NCBI GenBank assembly: GCA_005954745.1
Contig: CP040678.1
Coordinates: forward strand, 2,046,001-2,110,000
DNA: 64,000 bases
Source of the DNA: Halostella pelagica
GTDB taxonomy: Archaea; Halobacteriota; Halobacteria; Halobacteriales; Natronoarchaeaceae
Direction: 5' to 3'
Translations under genes and position numbers: made by a program
Part shown: positions 45,169 through 53,995 of the stretch, one piece after another
Position numbering within the stretch: position 1 is the first letter of the stretch
Layout: every line of letters starts with the position of its first letter
Notes under the pieces: generated by a model
What the model was told of the DNA's origin: nothing
Seen by the model: the letters and a program-made list of their open reading frames with translations, nothing else
The model's database searches: none

Positions 45169-46635
45169 ATGACTGACTGGACGGAGAAGTACCGCCCCTC
45201 GACGCTCTCCGAGGTCCGCGGGAACAACAAGGCCCGCGATAAGCTAAAAGAGTGGGCGGAGACGTGGGAGGACCACCGGAAGGCCGCCATCGTCCACGGC
45301 AGTCCCGGCGTCGGCAAGACATCCGCGGCGCACGCGCTAGCAAACGACATGGGGTGGCCGGTGATGGAACTCAACGCCAGCGACTCGCGCACAGGGGACG
45401 TGGTCGAACACATCGCGGGCGAGGCTGCGCAGTCCGGAACGCTGACCGCGGGCGAATCCGGCCGCCGACTTCTGATCTTGGACGAGGCCGACAACTTCCA
45501 CGGCAACGCCGACTACGGTGGCTCGCGGGCCGTCACTGGCGTCGTCAAGGAGGCCGACCAGCCGATAGTCCTCGTCGCCAACGAGTTCTACGACATGAGC
45601 GACAGCCTCCGGAGCGCGTGCGAGGAAATCGAGTTTCGAGACGTCTCCTCGCGCTCTATCGTCCCCGTTCTCCGGGATATCTGCCGACAGGAGGGCGTCG
45701 AGTACGAGGACGACGCGCTCGATGCTATCGCCGACAACACGAGCGGCGACCTCCGGTCCGCGATCAACGACCTCCAGGCGCTCGCCGAGGAGACCGAACG
45801 GCTCACCGAGGACGACGTGGTCACTGGCGCACGCGACGAGACCGAGGGCATCTTCGATTTCCTCGACGACCTGATCAAGAACCTGGACGCCCAGGACGCG
45901 CTGTACGCCTCGTACGACGTGGACGAGACGCCGGACGACATGATCAACTGGATCGAGGACAACATGCCGAAGGACTACCACGGGGCGGAACTCGCGGACG
46001 CGTACGGGTTCCTCGCGAATGCTGACCGCTGGCTCGGTCGCGTCCGCGCCACGCAGGACTACTCGTACTGGCGCTACGCCGGGGACAACATGACCGCCGG
46101 CGTCGCCGCCGCCCGGAAGGAGAACAAGGGCGGGTGGACTCGATACGGGCCGCCGAGTTACTGGTCGAAGTTGGGGCGCACGAGCGCGACGAGGAAACAG
46201 CGCGACCGCATCGCCCGCGAGATAGCCGAGCGGTCCGGCACCAGCATCGGCACGGCCCGGCGGGAGATCCTCCCGTTTCTCGCGACGATGACACATCACT
46301 GTAAGAACCGCGAACTCACCGTCGCGATGGCCGCAGCCTACGACTTAGACGAGAGCGACGTTTCATTCATCACGGGAAGCGGCGAGACGACGAACAAGGT
46401 CCAGAGCGTCGTCGAAGACGCGCGAGAGCGCCGCGACGAAGCGATCGAACACAACGCGGGCGGCGCGTTCGAAGGAGCAGTACGGGATGCTATCGACGGG
46501 GCTACCGAGGGCGACTCCGACGATGGTGACGCGGACGATACGGGCGGGCCGAACCCGACGAACGGCGACGAGGTCGACGATGCCGCCGACCCCGCCGCGT
46601 CGGAGGACCAGTCCGGCCTCGACGACTTCATGTGA
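45169..46635 (+). CDS. rfcL: Replication factor C large subunit
   Basis: 488 residues. Clamp loader large subunit that opens PCNA on DNA. MTDWTEKYRPSTLSEVRGN starts the AAA+ domain. Walker A is HGSPGVGKTSAA (about 43-54), Walker B LLILDEADNF, and the arginine-finger region is EIEFRDVSSRSIVPVLRDIC. The collar domain follows, and an acidic low-complexity tail ends in the PCNA-interacting motif QSGLDDFM. The tail is longer and more acidic than in non-halophiles. Located alone; the small subunit is not in the window. Confidence 0.97.
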   Translation: MTDWTEKYRPSTLSEVRGNNKARDKLKEWAETWEDHRKAAIVHGSPGVGKTSAAHALANDMGWPVMELNASDSRTGDVVEHIAGEAAQSGTLTAGESGRRLLILDEADNFHGNADYGGSRAVTGVVKEADQPIVLVANEFYDMSDSLRSACEEIEFRDVSSRSIVPVLRDICRQEGVEYEDDALDAIADNTSGDLRSAINDLQALAEETERLTEDDVVTGARDETEGIFDFLDDLIKNLDAQDALYASYDVDETPDDMINWIEDNMPKDYHGAELADAYGFLANADRWLGRVRATQDYSYWRYAGDNMTAGVAAARKENKGGWTRYGPPSYWSKLGRTSATRKQRDRIAREIAERSGTSIGTARREILPFLATMTHHCKNRELTVAMAAAYDLDESDVSFITGSGETTNKVQSVVEDARERRDEAIEHNAGGAFEGAVRDAIDGATEGDSDDGDADDTGGPNPTNGDEVDDAADPAASEDQSGLDDFM

Positions 46636-46680
46636 CCGTCGGCAGAGCGGGGGTACTCACTGCCGTCAGACCGGGTTCGT

Positions 46681-47115
46681 TCACCAGGGGCGGACCGGGA
46701 GCAAATCCTCCGCGCGGACTTTCACTGCGTCTCCCTCCCGTGGAATTATCACGTCGATATCCTCGCCGTAGTCGACTATCATCTCCCGACAGACGCCGCA
46801 AGGCGGGATCAACTGTATCTCTTCCGCATCGTGTTCCGGCATCGGATAGCTGACCGCCGCGATCGCATCGAACTCGTCCTCGCCGTCCGCGATAGCTGAC
46901 CCGATAGCGACCGGCTCGCCGCAGCCGGACGCCCGACCGATGCTCGCCGGAACGCTCACCCCGTCGTACATGGCTCCTGACGACGTTCTGAGCGTGGAAG
47001 CGACGATATGCGCGCCGCCGAACTTCTCGTGGTCGACGCAGTCGGCGACCGTCTCCGATGCCCGGTCGATCAGGTCCCGGTCGGCCGATGAGAGAGATCT
47101 CGTTTCCATAGCCAT
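46681..47115 (-). CDS. Cytidine-deaminase-family enzyme (blasticidin-S/cytidine deaminase-like)
   Basis: 144 residues. Zinc site Cys65-x-Glu67 in SGCGEPVAIGSA and Cys106-x-x-Cys109 in PPCGVCREMI, the layout of CDA-fold nucleoside deaminases. The usual C-A-E is C-G-E here. A second ATG two codons on (METRSLSS) is also possible. It would convert cytidine/deoxycytidine (or a related compound such as blasticidin S) to the uridine form. The 258 bases upstream contain no gene that I can support. Confidence 0.85.
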   Translation of the reverse strand: MAMETRSLSSADRDLIDRASETVADCVDHEKFGGAHIVASTLRTSSGAMYDGVSVPASIGRASGCGEPVAIGSAIADGEDEFDAIAAVSYPMPEHDAEEIQLIPPCGVCREMIVDYGEDIDVIIPREGDAVKVRAEDLLPVRPW

Positions 47116-47373
47116 CTCGACCGAGGAGTGGAGAATAAGTCTTCGGGTGACGCAAGGGTTTATACTCGAAGGGGCGGCCAGAACCGCCGTGATCTGACCG
47201 ACCCGCCGCGAAGCGGTCCGCGGTCGTGCGGCCGCCCGCTTCGCGTACGCTACGGCCGCCTGTTCGCCATCGCAGTTATCGAGTTCGTCGCCTCTCGTGC
47301 TGTCGGGCAGAGGTCTGAAGACTGTCGAGATACCAGGGTGTCGACTCCCGTCACGACGGGACGTTCGACAGTA

Positions 47374-48048
47374 TCACCCGTTTAACGCACCCGCAGGTAG
47401 TACCGACGTCGGCAGGTGCTCCCGGAGTTCGTCGACCGCGTCCGCGGGTTCGGAAAAGACAAGCGGCGGTACGGTGTGTACCGGCACGCCAGTCATCCGC
47501 TCCAGTTCCGCCGGGTTCGTCCGTTCGGCGACGCTCGCGCCCTCGAACTCGTTTAGAACAACGGCGTGAACGTCGACGCCGCGGCGCTCCAGCGCGCTCA
47601 CCGACAGCGCCGTGTGGTTCAGTGTCCCCAGCCCCGACCGCGCGACGAGAACCGCTGTACAGTCGAGGTCTGAGACGAGGTCGATCACCTCGCGTTCGCC
47701 CGCAAGCGGCACTCGAAGGCCGCCGATCCCCTCGACGATCCCGACAGTTGTCGTATCGAGTTCGCGCTCGCACCCGTCGCGGATCACGTCGTAACCGAGT
47801 GTGACGTCCTCGCGCTCGGCCGCGACCCGCGGTGCGAGCGGAGGCTCTAACCGCCGCAGACAGGTCGCAGCGTCCGCTGTACCGCAGGCCTCGGCGACGA
47901 ACGCCGCGTCGTCGTCTGGCGGATAGCCGGTCTGGGCCGGCTTGACAGCACTCGCGTCGACCCCTTCCTCTCGAAGCCACCCCGTCAGTCCGGCGGTGAC
48001 GACGGTCTTTCCGACTCCGGTGTCGGTGCCGACGACGGCGAGTCTCAC
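47374..48048 (-). CDS. bioD: Dethiobiotin synthetase
   Basis: 224 residues. Carboxylates 7,8-diaminopelargonate with CO2 and ATP to dethiobiotin. Walker A VVGTDTGVGKTVVTAGL begins the P-loop, followed by KPAQTGY for substrate binding, EGIGGLRVPL as the second nucleotide motif and LVARSGLGTLNHTALSV. Fourth and last gene of the biotin operon, overlapping bioF by 4 bases. Confidence 0.96.
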   Translation of the reverse strand: MRLAVVGTDTGVGKTVVTAGLTGWLREEGVDASAVKPAQTGYPPDDDAAFVAEACGTADAATCLRRLEPPLAPRVAAEREDVTLGYDVIRDGCERELDTTTVGIVEGIGGLRVPLAGEREVIDLVSDLDCTAVLVARSGLGTLNHTALSVSALERRGVDVHAVVLNEFEGASVAERTNPAELERMTGVPVHTVPPLVFSEPADAVDELREHLPTSVLPAGALNG

Positions 48049-49274
48049 AGTATCCCGACCTCCGTGCCGGCCTCTCGAAAGACGTCAACACAGTGCGCGA
48101 TGTCCGATTCCGTGTGAGTTGCCATCGGTGCGACGCGGATACGACTCGTTCCGTCCGGCACCGTCGGCGGGCGGATCGCCGGTGCGGCGACACCGCGTTC
48201 GCGGAGAGCGGCAGCTAGATCGAGTGCGTCGTCGCGGTCACCGATCATGACGGGTAGGATCTGCGTTTCGCCCCTCACGTCGTAGCCCGCGTCCGTCAAC
48301 CTGTCGCGGAGCATGGCGGCGTTCACCCAGAGCGCGTCGCGGCGGTCGTCCGCACGGGCGATCTGGAGCGCCTTGCGAGCGGCCGCCGCGGCGGGCGGCG
48401 CGAGTCCCGTCGAGAAGACGAACGAGCGCGCCGCGTTGACGAGATGCTCGACCAGAGCCTCGTCACCGGCAACGTATCCGCCCTGACTGGCGAGCGCCTT
48501 CGAGAGCGTTCCCATCTGTACGTCGACGCGGTTTTCCAGTCCGTCTCGCTGGACGATGCCGCCGCCGTCCCGGTACAGGCCCGTCGCGTGAGCCTCGTCG
48601 ACCATGAGCCACGCGCCTGACTCATCGACGACATCGCAGAGTTCGGACAGCGGCGCGACAGTACCGTCCATACTGAAGACGGAATCGGTGACGACCAGCC
48701 ACGACTCGTCGCCCGCTGCGTCCGCGGAACGGCGGTCCATCCGCTGTGACAGGTCGGCCGGGTCACAGTGGTCGTACACAACCGTTTCGGCGTCGGCGAG
48801 CCGGCACGCGTCGACGATGCTAGCATGGTTGAGTTCGTCCGAGAACACTACGTCCGGGGCGAGCGCTGTGATCGTGCCGACGTTGGCGGCGTAGCCGGAC
48901 GAGAACGCGAGCGCTCGCTCGGTCCCCTTGGTATCAGCGAGCGCACGTTCCAGTTCCCGATGAACCTCGGTGTCCCCGGTGAGAAGCCGACTCGCGCCGG
49001 CCCCGGTTCCGACCGAATCGATGGCCTGTGCCGCGGCATTCCGAACGCGTTCGTCGGTCGTCAGTCCGAGGTAGTTGTTCGCCGCGAAAACCAGCAGTTC
49101 GTCGCCGGTGAACGACGGAGGGCGGCCGTTCGGGTCGGCGGCCATCCGCGATCGCTCGGCGACGCGGTCGACGGGTTGGAGGTCGCGGCGAAGGCCGCGT
49201 CGGTCTCGTTCGTCGAGACGCTCCGCGAGGTCGAACCCGCGTTCGTCACCGGGAGTACGGTCGCAGTCGGCCAT
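48045..49274 (-). CDS. bioF: 8-Amino-7-oxononanoate synthase
   Basis: 409 residues. PLP enzyme condensing pimeloyl thioester with L-alanine. Motifs: ANNYLGLTTDERVRNAA, GAGASRLLTGDTEVHRELE, FSSGYAANVGTI, FSDELNHASIVDACRLADA, the PLP aspartate block LMVDEAHATGL and the Schiff-base lysine in QMGTLSKALASQGGYV. The N-terminal ~45 residues are an acidic extension. It overlaps the preceding bioU-like gene by one base (TGATG). Confidence 0.96.
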   Translation of the reverse strand: MADCDRTPGDERGFDLAERLDERDRRGLRRDLQPVDRVAERSRMAADPNGRPPSFTGDELLVFAANNYLGLTTDERVRNAAAQAIDSVGTGAGASRLLTGDTEVHRELERALADTKGTERALAFSSGYAANVGTITALAPDVVFSDELNHASIVDACRLADAETVVYDHCDPADLSQRMDRRSADAAGDESWLVVTDSVFSMDGTVAPLSELCDVVDESGAWLMVDEAHATGLYRDGGGIVQRDGLENRVDVQMGTLSKALASQGGYVAGDEALVEHLVNAARSFVFSTGLAPPAAAAARKALQIARADDRRDALWVNAAMLRDRLTDAGYDVRGETQILPVMIGDRDDALDLAAALRERGVAAPAIRPPTVPDGTSRIRVAPMATHTESDIAHCVDVFREAGTEVGIL

Positions 49275-50326
49275 CAGAACTCCGGTAGCAGGTCTGCGGG
49301 GCCGAACACGCCGTATTCGCCAGCACGGTTACGCCGGACTCCGGCCTTTAGGTAGCCGAGTGCGGGACCGTTGACGTTCGCGGCCATGCTTGTGTCGTCG
49401 TCCAACTGGAACGTGTTCGTCCCGCGTTCGCCGTCGAACGTTCGGCCTGTCACGCTGACGGTGGTCGTCGTCGGCTTTTCGTCGCTGCGGACGTCGAGGA
49501 TGCCGCCGACGCTGACGTCGTCTGCGTCGCAGATGCCCGCCCGTTCGAGCAGTACGTCGTCGGCGTGTTCCATGTCTTCGAACTCGATGATGCCGTCGTG
49601 TTCGTCGACGATCGCTTCGATCTCCTCGTCGGAAAGGTCGCGCGCGGTCTCGATATCGTAGCCGTCGAGGTGTGCGATGTCTTCGCGGACGGTGCCGCGG
49701 TTGTCCTCGTAGCCGGATTTGAGGCCGACCCCCCACCATATCTCGACCTCCTCGACCTCGACGAACGACTGGGCGGCAAGCGCCGCCGCGCCTGTGAGGA
49801 ACCCGGGGGTCGCGCCCGCGCCGCAGACGAACGTGATGCCGCTTTCCTCGAACTCGTCGGCGCGGTCGTCGAGCATCCCGATAACCCGGGAGCGCTTGAG
49901 CACGTCCACGAGGACGCCCTCGTAACCCGCCTTTGCGAACTGTTCGCCCACGCGCGGGATGAAATCGTGTTCCAGGTTCGGCAGTGCGATCAGGACCGCG
50001 TCGATAGCGTCGCTATCGGCGATTATGTCCTCGATCGGCGTCTCCGTAAGCTCTGCCTGTGCCGAGGCGGCGACGCCCGCGTCCTCGCCTCTCTGTTTGA
50101 CGGCCGCCGTCCCCCCGTCGGTGACGGCCCCGTCGTCCGGACCGCTGGCGATGTTCCCCTCGGTCGCGTCCAGCAGTTCGTCCACGTCGAGGCCGCCGTG
50201 GTCGACGGCGATGCCGTTTCGGTCGCAGGCCGCGACGGGAACGAGCGCGTCCTTGTCCTTCGAGACTTCGAGCGTCCGTCTGCCGATACCGCCGGTGCCG
50301 AGTACCGCGAAAGTGATTTCGTCCAT
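49274..50326 (-). CDS. bioU: BioU-type (S)-8-amino-7-oxononanoate synthase/DAPA-forming dehydrogenase
   Basis: 350 residues. Rossmann N-terminus AVLGTGGIGRRTLEVSKD and the overall form of a saccharopine-dehydrogenase-like oxidoreductase. Lys144 in VDVLKRSRVIG is the best candidate for the sacrificial lysine that BioU uses as amino donor; FVCGAGATPGFLTGAAAL and EIWWGVGLKSGYEDNRGT are other conserved-looking blocks. It lies between bioB and bioF with 2- and 1-base junctions, and no BioA-like aminotransferase is encoded here. BioU was described in cyanobacteria as the enzyme replacing BioA, with homologues in haloarchaea. The assignment relies on context plus fold; Lys144 is my alignment-free guess. 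Confidence 0.75.
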   Translation of the reverse strand: MDEITFAVLGTGGIGRRTLEVSKDKDALVPVAACDRNGIAVDHGGLDVDELLDATEGNIASGPDDGAVTDGGTAAVKQRGEDAGVAASAQAELTETPIEDIIADSDAIDAVLIALPNLEHDFIPRVGEQFAKAGYEGVLVDVLKRSRVIGMLDDRADEFEESGITFVCGAGATPGFLTGAAALAAQSFVEVEEVEIWWGVGLKSGYEDNRGTVREDIAHLDGYDIETARDLSDEEIEAIVDEHDGIIEFEDMEHADDVLLERAGICDADDVSVGGILDVRSDEKPTTTTVSVTGRTFDGERGTNTFQLDDDTSMAANVNGPALGYLKAGVRRNRAGEYGVFGPADLLPEF

Positions 50327-50328
50327 AT

Positions 50329-51477
50329 CTAATCCTGTGTCGCGTTGCTGGTCGCAGACCCCGCAGCGGTCTCGGCGGCCGCGTCGTCGCCGTCCGTCGA
50401 CCGCTCTTTCACCCGTTCGGGGTCGAATTCGTTCGCGTCGGTGTTCGGTTCCATCCCCGCGCGTTCCATCACTTCTATGTCGTCGCCGGGGGACTGGCCG
50501 CCAGTCGTGAGATAGTCGCCGGTGAGGATCCCGTCAGCGCCCGCTTCGAACGGGAGATGCTGCTCATCCGGCGAGAGGTTGACCTCGCGACCGCCGGTCA
50601 GGCGGACGCGGGCCTCCGGGTGGAGCAGTCGGTACACAGCGACTGTCTTGACGATTCCCTCGGTTGTGATGTCCGCCGCCGGAGTGCCGTCTTCGGCGGC
50701 GCTAGTTACGTCTCGGGGCTCCTCGCCCAGCGGAGTCCCCGCCACGGGATTGAGCACGTTCACCGGAAGCGATGAAATCCCGATGTCCTGTAGCGCGACG
50801 GCCGCCTCCACGCGGTCGGTCGGCGACTCGCCCATGCCGAGGATGACCCCCGCACAGAGGTCCATCCCGGCCTCTTTGGCGATTTCGAGCGTCTTCACGC
50901 GGTCCTCGAACTCGTGGGTGCCGACGATTTCGGGGAAGTAGCGCGGCGACGTTTCGATGTTGTGATTGTAATGGTTGATCCCCTCGTCGGCGAGAATAGC
51001 GGCCTCTTCCTCCGTGAGGATGCCGAGCGAGGCGTCTACTTCTACGTCCGTCTCGTCGCGGACGAGGCGGATCGCCTCCAGCACTTCGTCCCACTCATCC
51101 GGTCGGTGCTCTTTCGAGACGCCTTTCTCGGCCACGACGATACCGAACCGCTGAGCGCCGTCTCGCTCGGCGCGTTTCGCCGCCTCCAGTATCTTCTCGG
51201 GCCCGAGAAAGCCGTAGGTGTCGATGCCGGTGTCGAAATGCACCGACTGCGCGCAGAACCCGCAGTCCTCGGCGCAGTCGCCCGCCTTCGCGTTCACGAT
51301 GGAACAGGCGTCGACCGTGTCGTCGCCGAACTGCGAACGCACGTAGTCGGCGGCCGGCGCGAGGTCGTCGACCGGTTGCGCGTAGAGCGCCAACCCGTCG
51401 CGCCGGTCGAGTTGTTCGCCGGCGAGGACACGTTCGACCGCGTCGTCTACCGTCCGATTACCCGTTTCGTAAACCAC
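50329..51477 (-). CDS. bioB: Biotin synthase
   Basis: 382 residues from a GTG at 51477. Radical-SAM enzyme inserting sulfur into dethiobiotin. The SAM-cluster cysteines are in AKAGDCAEDCGFCAQSVHFD. The [2Fe-2S] ligand region INHYNHNIETSPRYFPEIV and VILGMGESPTDRVEAA, LPVNVLNPVAGTPL and VRLTGGREVNLSPDEQHL are typical BioB. An acidic ~45-residue tail follows the barrel. It is the first gene of the operon bioB-bioU-bioF-bioD; a transcription start should lie in the ~150 bases to the ABC transporter genes. Confidence 0.96.
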   Translation of the reverse strand: MVYETGNRTVDDAVERVLAGEQLDRRDGLALYAQPVDDLAPAADYVRSQFGDDTVDACSIVNAKAGDCAEDCGFCAQSVHFDTGIDTYGFLGPEKILEAAKRAERDGAQRFGIVVAEKGVSKEHRPDEWDEVLEAIRLVRDETDVEVDASLGILTEEEAAILADEGINHYNHNIETSPRYFPEIVGTHEFEDRVKTLEIAKEAGMDLCAGVILGMGESPTDRVEAAVALQDIGISSLPVNVLNPVAGTPLGEEPRDVTSAAEDGTPAADITTEGIVKTVAVYRLLHPEARVRLTGGREVNLSPDEQHLPFEAGADGILTGDYLTTGGQSPGDDIEVMERAGMEPNTDANEFDPERVKERSTDGDDAAAETAAGSATSNATQD

Positions 51478-51632
51478 GCTCTAGCGGTCAGTTGACGAGA
51501 CTATAATAGTTCGGGATCCAAGGTCGTGGAAACTACCGACACAGTGCAGGGCGGTTCTCCTAGTAGTTATATCAGAAACATGAACGAAAGTTTCGAGCTG
51601 AGGAGACTACTGTCGCGACGCAGGAGGACTGT

Positions 51633-52538
51633 CTACTGGCGTCCCTTGATTCGGCCGACACCGGGGATGGACGTCCGGCGTTCGACGGTCTCCATCAGTT
51701 TCGCGGCCGATATCACCAGCGCGAGATACAGCACGCCGGCCAGGGTGAACACGGCGGTGTACCGGAAGTTGTTCGACGATATGTCCTGTGCCTGGTGGAA
51801 CAGTTCGGGGACGGTGATGAACGCCGCCAGCGAGGAGTACTTGATGAGGTAGACGAGTTCGTTCGTCCACCCCGGGATGGCGTAGCGAAGGCCCTGCGGC
51901 AGAACCACGTACCGGATGCCGTCGAGTTTCGACAGTCCGATAGCTCGCGCGGCGGTCAACTGGCTCTCTTCGACGCTGATGAGCGCCGATCGAATGTACT
52001 CTGCCTGATAGGCGGCGCTGTTTATCGTGAAGCCCACGATGGCAACCCACACCGCCTCGTCGGGAACCCAACCCTGACCGACACCGGGTAGGCCGCCGAG
52101 GAACGAGGTCAAACCGATACCGTAGTAGAGGACGAACAACTGGACGAGCAGCGGCGTCCCACGGATCAGTTCGGTGAACGCGAGCGAGAGATACGACGAA
52201 GTGGTCCCGTACACGCGGGCGATCGAAAGCGGCACTGCGAGGACGAACCCGAACGTGATACCGGCGACGGTCAGCACGACGGTGAGATAGACGCCGCTTG
52301 CCATCTGCGGGAGGAACTCGACGGCGAAGGCGACCCACTCAGGGATCCACTCGGGAAGGCCGGCGGGGTCGACGAACGGTTCGTCGGGCGCCGCGCCGGC
52401 GTCGACGACTCCCCAGTCGTTCAGCAGGCGGACGGCGAGCCATCCCCAGAACAGGATCCCCGCCGCGGCGGTAACGACCTGGCCGGGCGAGAGCGACCGA
52501 AATATGCCCGTGCGGGAGCGCGTCGCCGTCTCGCTCAT
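51633..52538 (-). CDS. Polar amino-acid ABC transporter permease (second permease)
   Basis: 301 residues. The membrane domain has the HisMQ-type pattern: FIRGTPLLVQLF-like motif (ELIRGTPLLVQLFVLYYG), the long coupling helix region YQAEYIRSALISVEESQLTAARAIGLSKLDGIR and VVLPQGLRYAIPGWTNELVYLIKYSSLAAFI. A longer N-terminal extension (about 85 residues, one extra helix) distinguishes it from the other permease. Last gene of the four-gene transporter set, with a 4-base overlap to the ATPase gene. Confidence 0.92.
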   Translation of the reverse strand: MSETATRSRTGIFRSLSPGQVVTAAAGILFWGWLAVRLLNDWGVVDAGAAPDEPFVDPAGLPEWIPEWVAFAVEFLPQMASGVYLTVVLTVAGITFGFVLAVPLSIARVYGTTSSYLSLAFTELIRGTPLLVQLFVLYYGIGLTSFLGGLPGVGQGWVPDEAVWVAIVGFTINSAAYQAEYIRSALISVEESQLTAARAIGLSKLDGIRYVVLPQGLRYAIPGWTNELVYLIKYSSLAAFITVPELFHQAQDISSNNFRYTAVFTLAGVLYLALVISAAKLMETVERRTSIPGVGRIKGRQ

Positions 52539-53290
52539 GGCTGCGCGTCACCGTGGCGGGCCGTGATCCGACTGAGGAACTCTCTCGTTCGTTTCCGCTC
52601 CGATCTGTCGAAAAGCTGTTCCGGCGGGCCGCGCTCTACTATTTCCCCCTGGTCGAGGAACGTCATGGTGGAGGCGGCCTCTCTGGCGAAGGTCATCTCG
52701 TGGGTAACGACGAGCATCGTCATCCCGCCCGACGCGAGATCGCGCATCACTTCAGTCACCTCGCCGATGAGTTCGGGGTCGAGCGCGCTCGTCGGTTCGT
52801 CAAACAGAATCAGTTTCGGGTCCATCGCGAGCGCGCGAGCGATGCCGACACGCTGTTTCTGCCCGCCGGAAAGCTCCGCCGGGTAGGAGTCGGCCTGGTC
52901 CCCCAGACCTACTTGGTCGAGATGCTCCATCGCCTTCTCGCGGGCCTCGACCTTGCCCATGCCGCGGACGCGTCGTAGGCCGAGAGTCACGTTGCCCAGC
53001 GCCGTCTTGTGCGCGAAGAGGTTGAAGTCCTGAAACACCATCCCGACGTCGCGCCGGAGTTCGTTCACGTCGGTGTCCGGGGCGGTCACCCGGTCGCCGT
53101 CGAGATAGATGTCGCCGTCGTCGATTTCCGTGAGGCGGTTGACACAGCGCAGTAGCGTCGATTTGCCGCTCCCGCTGGGACCGACGACGACCTCCACGTC
53201 GCCGACCTCCATATCGAGGGAGACGCCGCGCAGTACCTCCTCGTCGCCGTAGCTCTTGTACACCGAGTCGAGACGTAGCAGTGGATTCAT
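52535..53290 (-). CDS. Polar amino-acid ABC transporter ATP-binding protein
   Basis: 251 residues from the ATG at 53290. Walker A VVGPSGSGKSTLLRC, Q-loop MVFQDFNLFAHKTAL, signature LSGGQKQRVGIARAL, Walker B LILFDEPTSALDPELIGEV, and H-loop VVTHEMTFAREA. This is a typical GlnQ/HisP-class ATPase. It couples ATP hydrolysis to import by the two permeases and the lipoprotein encoded on both sides. Starts inside the 3' end of the upstream permease gene (4-base overlap). Confidence 0.95.
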   Translation of the reverse strand: MNPLLRLDSVYKSYGDEEVLRGVSLDMEVGDVEVVVGPSGSGKSTLLRCVNRLTEIDDGDIYLDGDRVTAPDTDVNELRRDVGMVFQDFNLFAHKTALGNVTLGLRRVRGMGKVEAREKAMEHLDQVGLGDQADSYPAELSGGQKQRVGIARALAMDPKLILFDEPTSALDPELIGEVTEVMRDLASGGMTMLVVTHEMTFAREAASTMTFLDQGEIVERGPPEQLFDRSERKRTREFLSRITARHGDAQP

Positions 53291-53991
53291 ACTGATTCCT
53301 CCGTGGGGATACCGTAGTACTGGCCGAGGTAGTCGAGTCCGCGGTTCGTCGTGAACGTCAGCACGAAGTAGATGGCGCTGGCGAACAGGAACACCTCCAT
53401 CACGGCGGTCGTCTCCTGGATGAACAGTTCGCGACTCAGCGTCAGGAGTTCCGCGACGCCGATGGCGTACGCGATCGAGGTGTCCTTGAGGACGATAGTC
53501 ATCTCGTTCTGGAACCCGGGGATCGAACGACGGAGCGCCTGCGGCACGACCACCCACCGGATCGCTTCCAGTTTCGACATGCCGACCGAGCGGGCCCCCT
53601 CCATCTGGCCCTCGCTCACGCTCTGGATGGACCCGCGGAATATCTGGGACTGATACGCGGCGCTTCGCAGGCCGAGACCGACGATCGCCGTCTCGAACGC
53701 GCCCCCGAAGCGAAACACGAAGTAGCCGAAGAAGAAGATCACCAGGATCGGGGTGCCACGCAACACGACGCCGGCCGTCCCGACTATCGCACGCAGCACG
53801 CGACCGCCGTACACCTCGACCACCCCGGCGGGAAAGCCGACCAGAAAGCCGAGCAGGACGCTCGCCACGGTGAGCAACACCGTCGTCAGCGTCCCCTCTA
53901 GCAGATAGTCGGCGTTTTCGAAGACGAAACCCCAGTCCCCGCTCTGGAGGACCACGGCCCCGAACGACGCGTCGGCGAGGGCCTGTAGCAT
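53287..53991 (-). CDS. Polar amino-acid ABC transporter permease (first permease)
   Basis: 234 residues. The HisMQ-type pattern is complete: LLEGTLTTVLLTVASVLLGF, VLRGTPILVIFFFGYFVFRFG, SAAYQSQIFRGSIQSVSEGQMEGARSVGMSKLEAIR and VPQALRRSIPGFQNEMTIVLKDTSIAYAI. It is shorter than the second permease, so the transporter probably uses a heterodimeric membrane domain as in HisQM. Follows the binding-protein gene with 4 bases between. Confidence 0.93.
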   Translation of the reverse strand: MLQALADASFGAVVLQSGDWGFVFENADYLLEGTLTTVLLTVASVLLGFLVGFPAGVVEVYGGRVLRAIVGTAGVVLRGTPILVIFFFGYFVFRFGGAFETAIVGLGLRSAAYQSQIFRGSIQSVSEGQMEGARSVGMSKLEAIRWVVVPQALRRSIPGFQNEMTIVLKDTSIAYAIGVAELLTLSRELFIQETTAVMEVFLFASAIYFVLTFTTNRGLDYLGQYYGIPTEESV

Positions 53992-53995
53992 CGAA

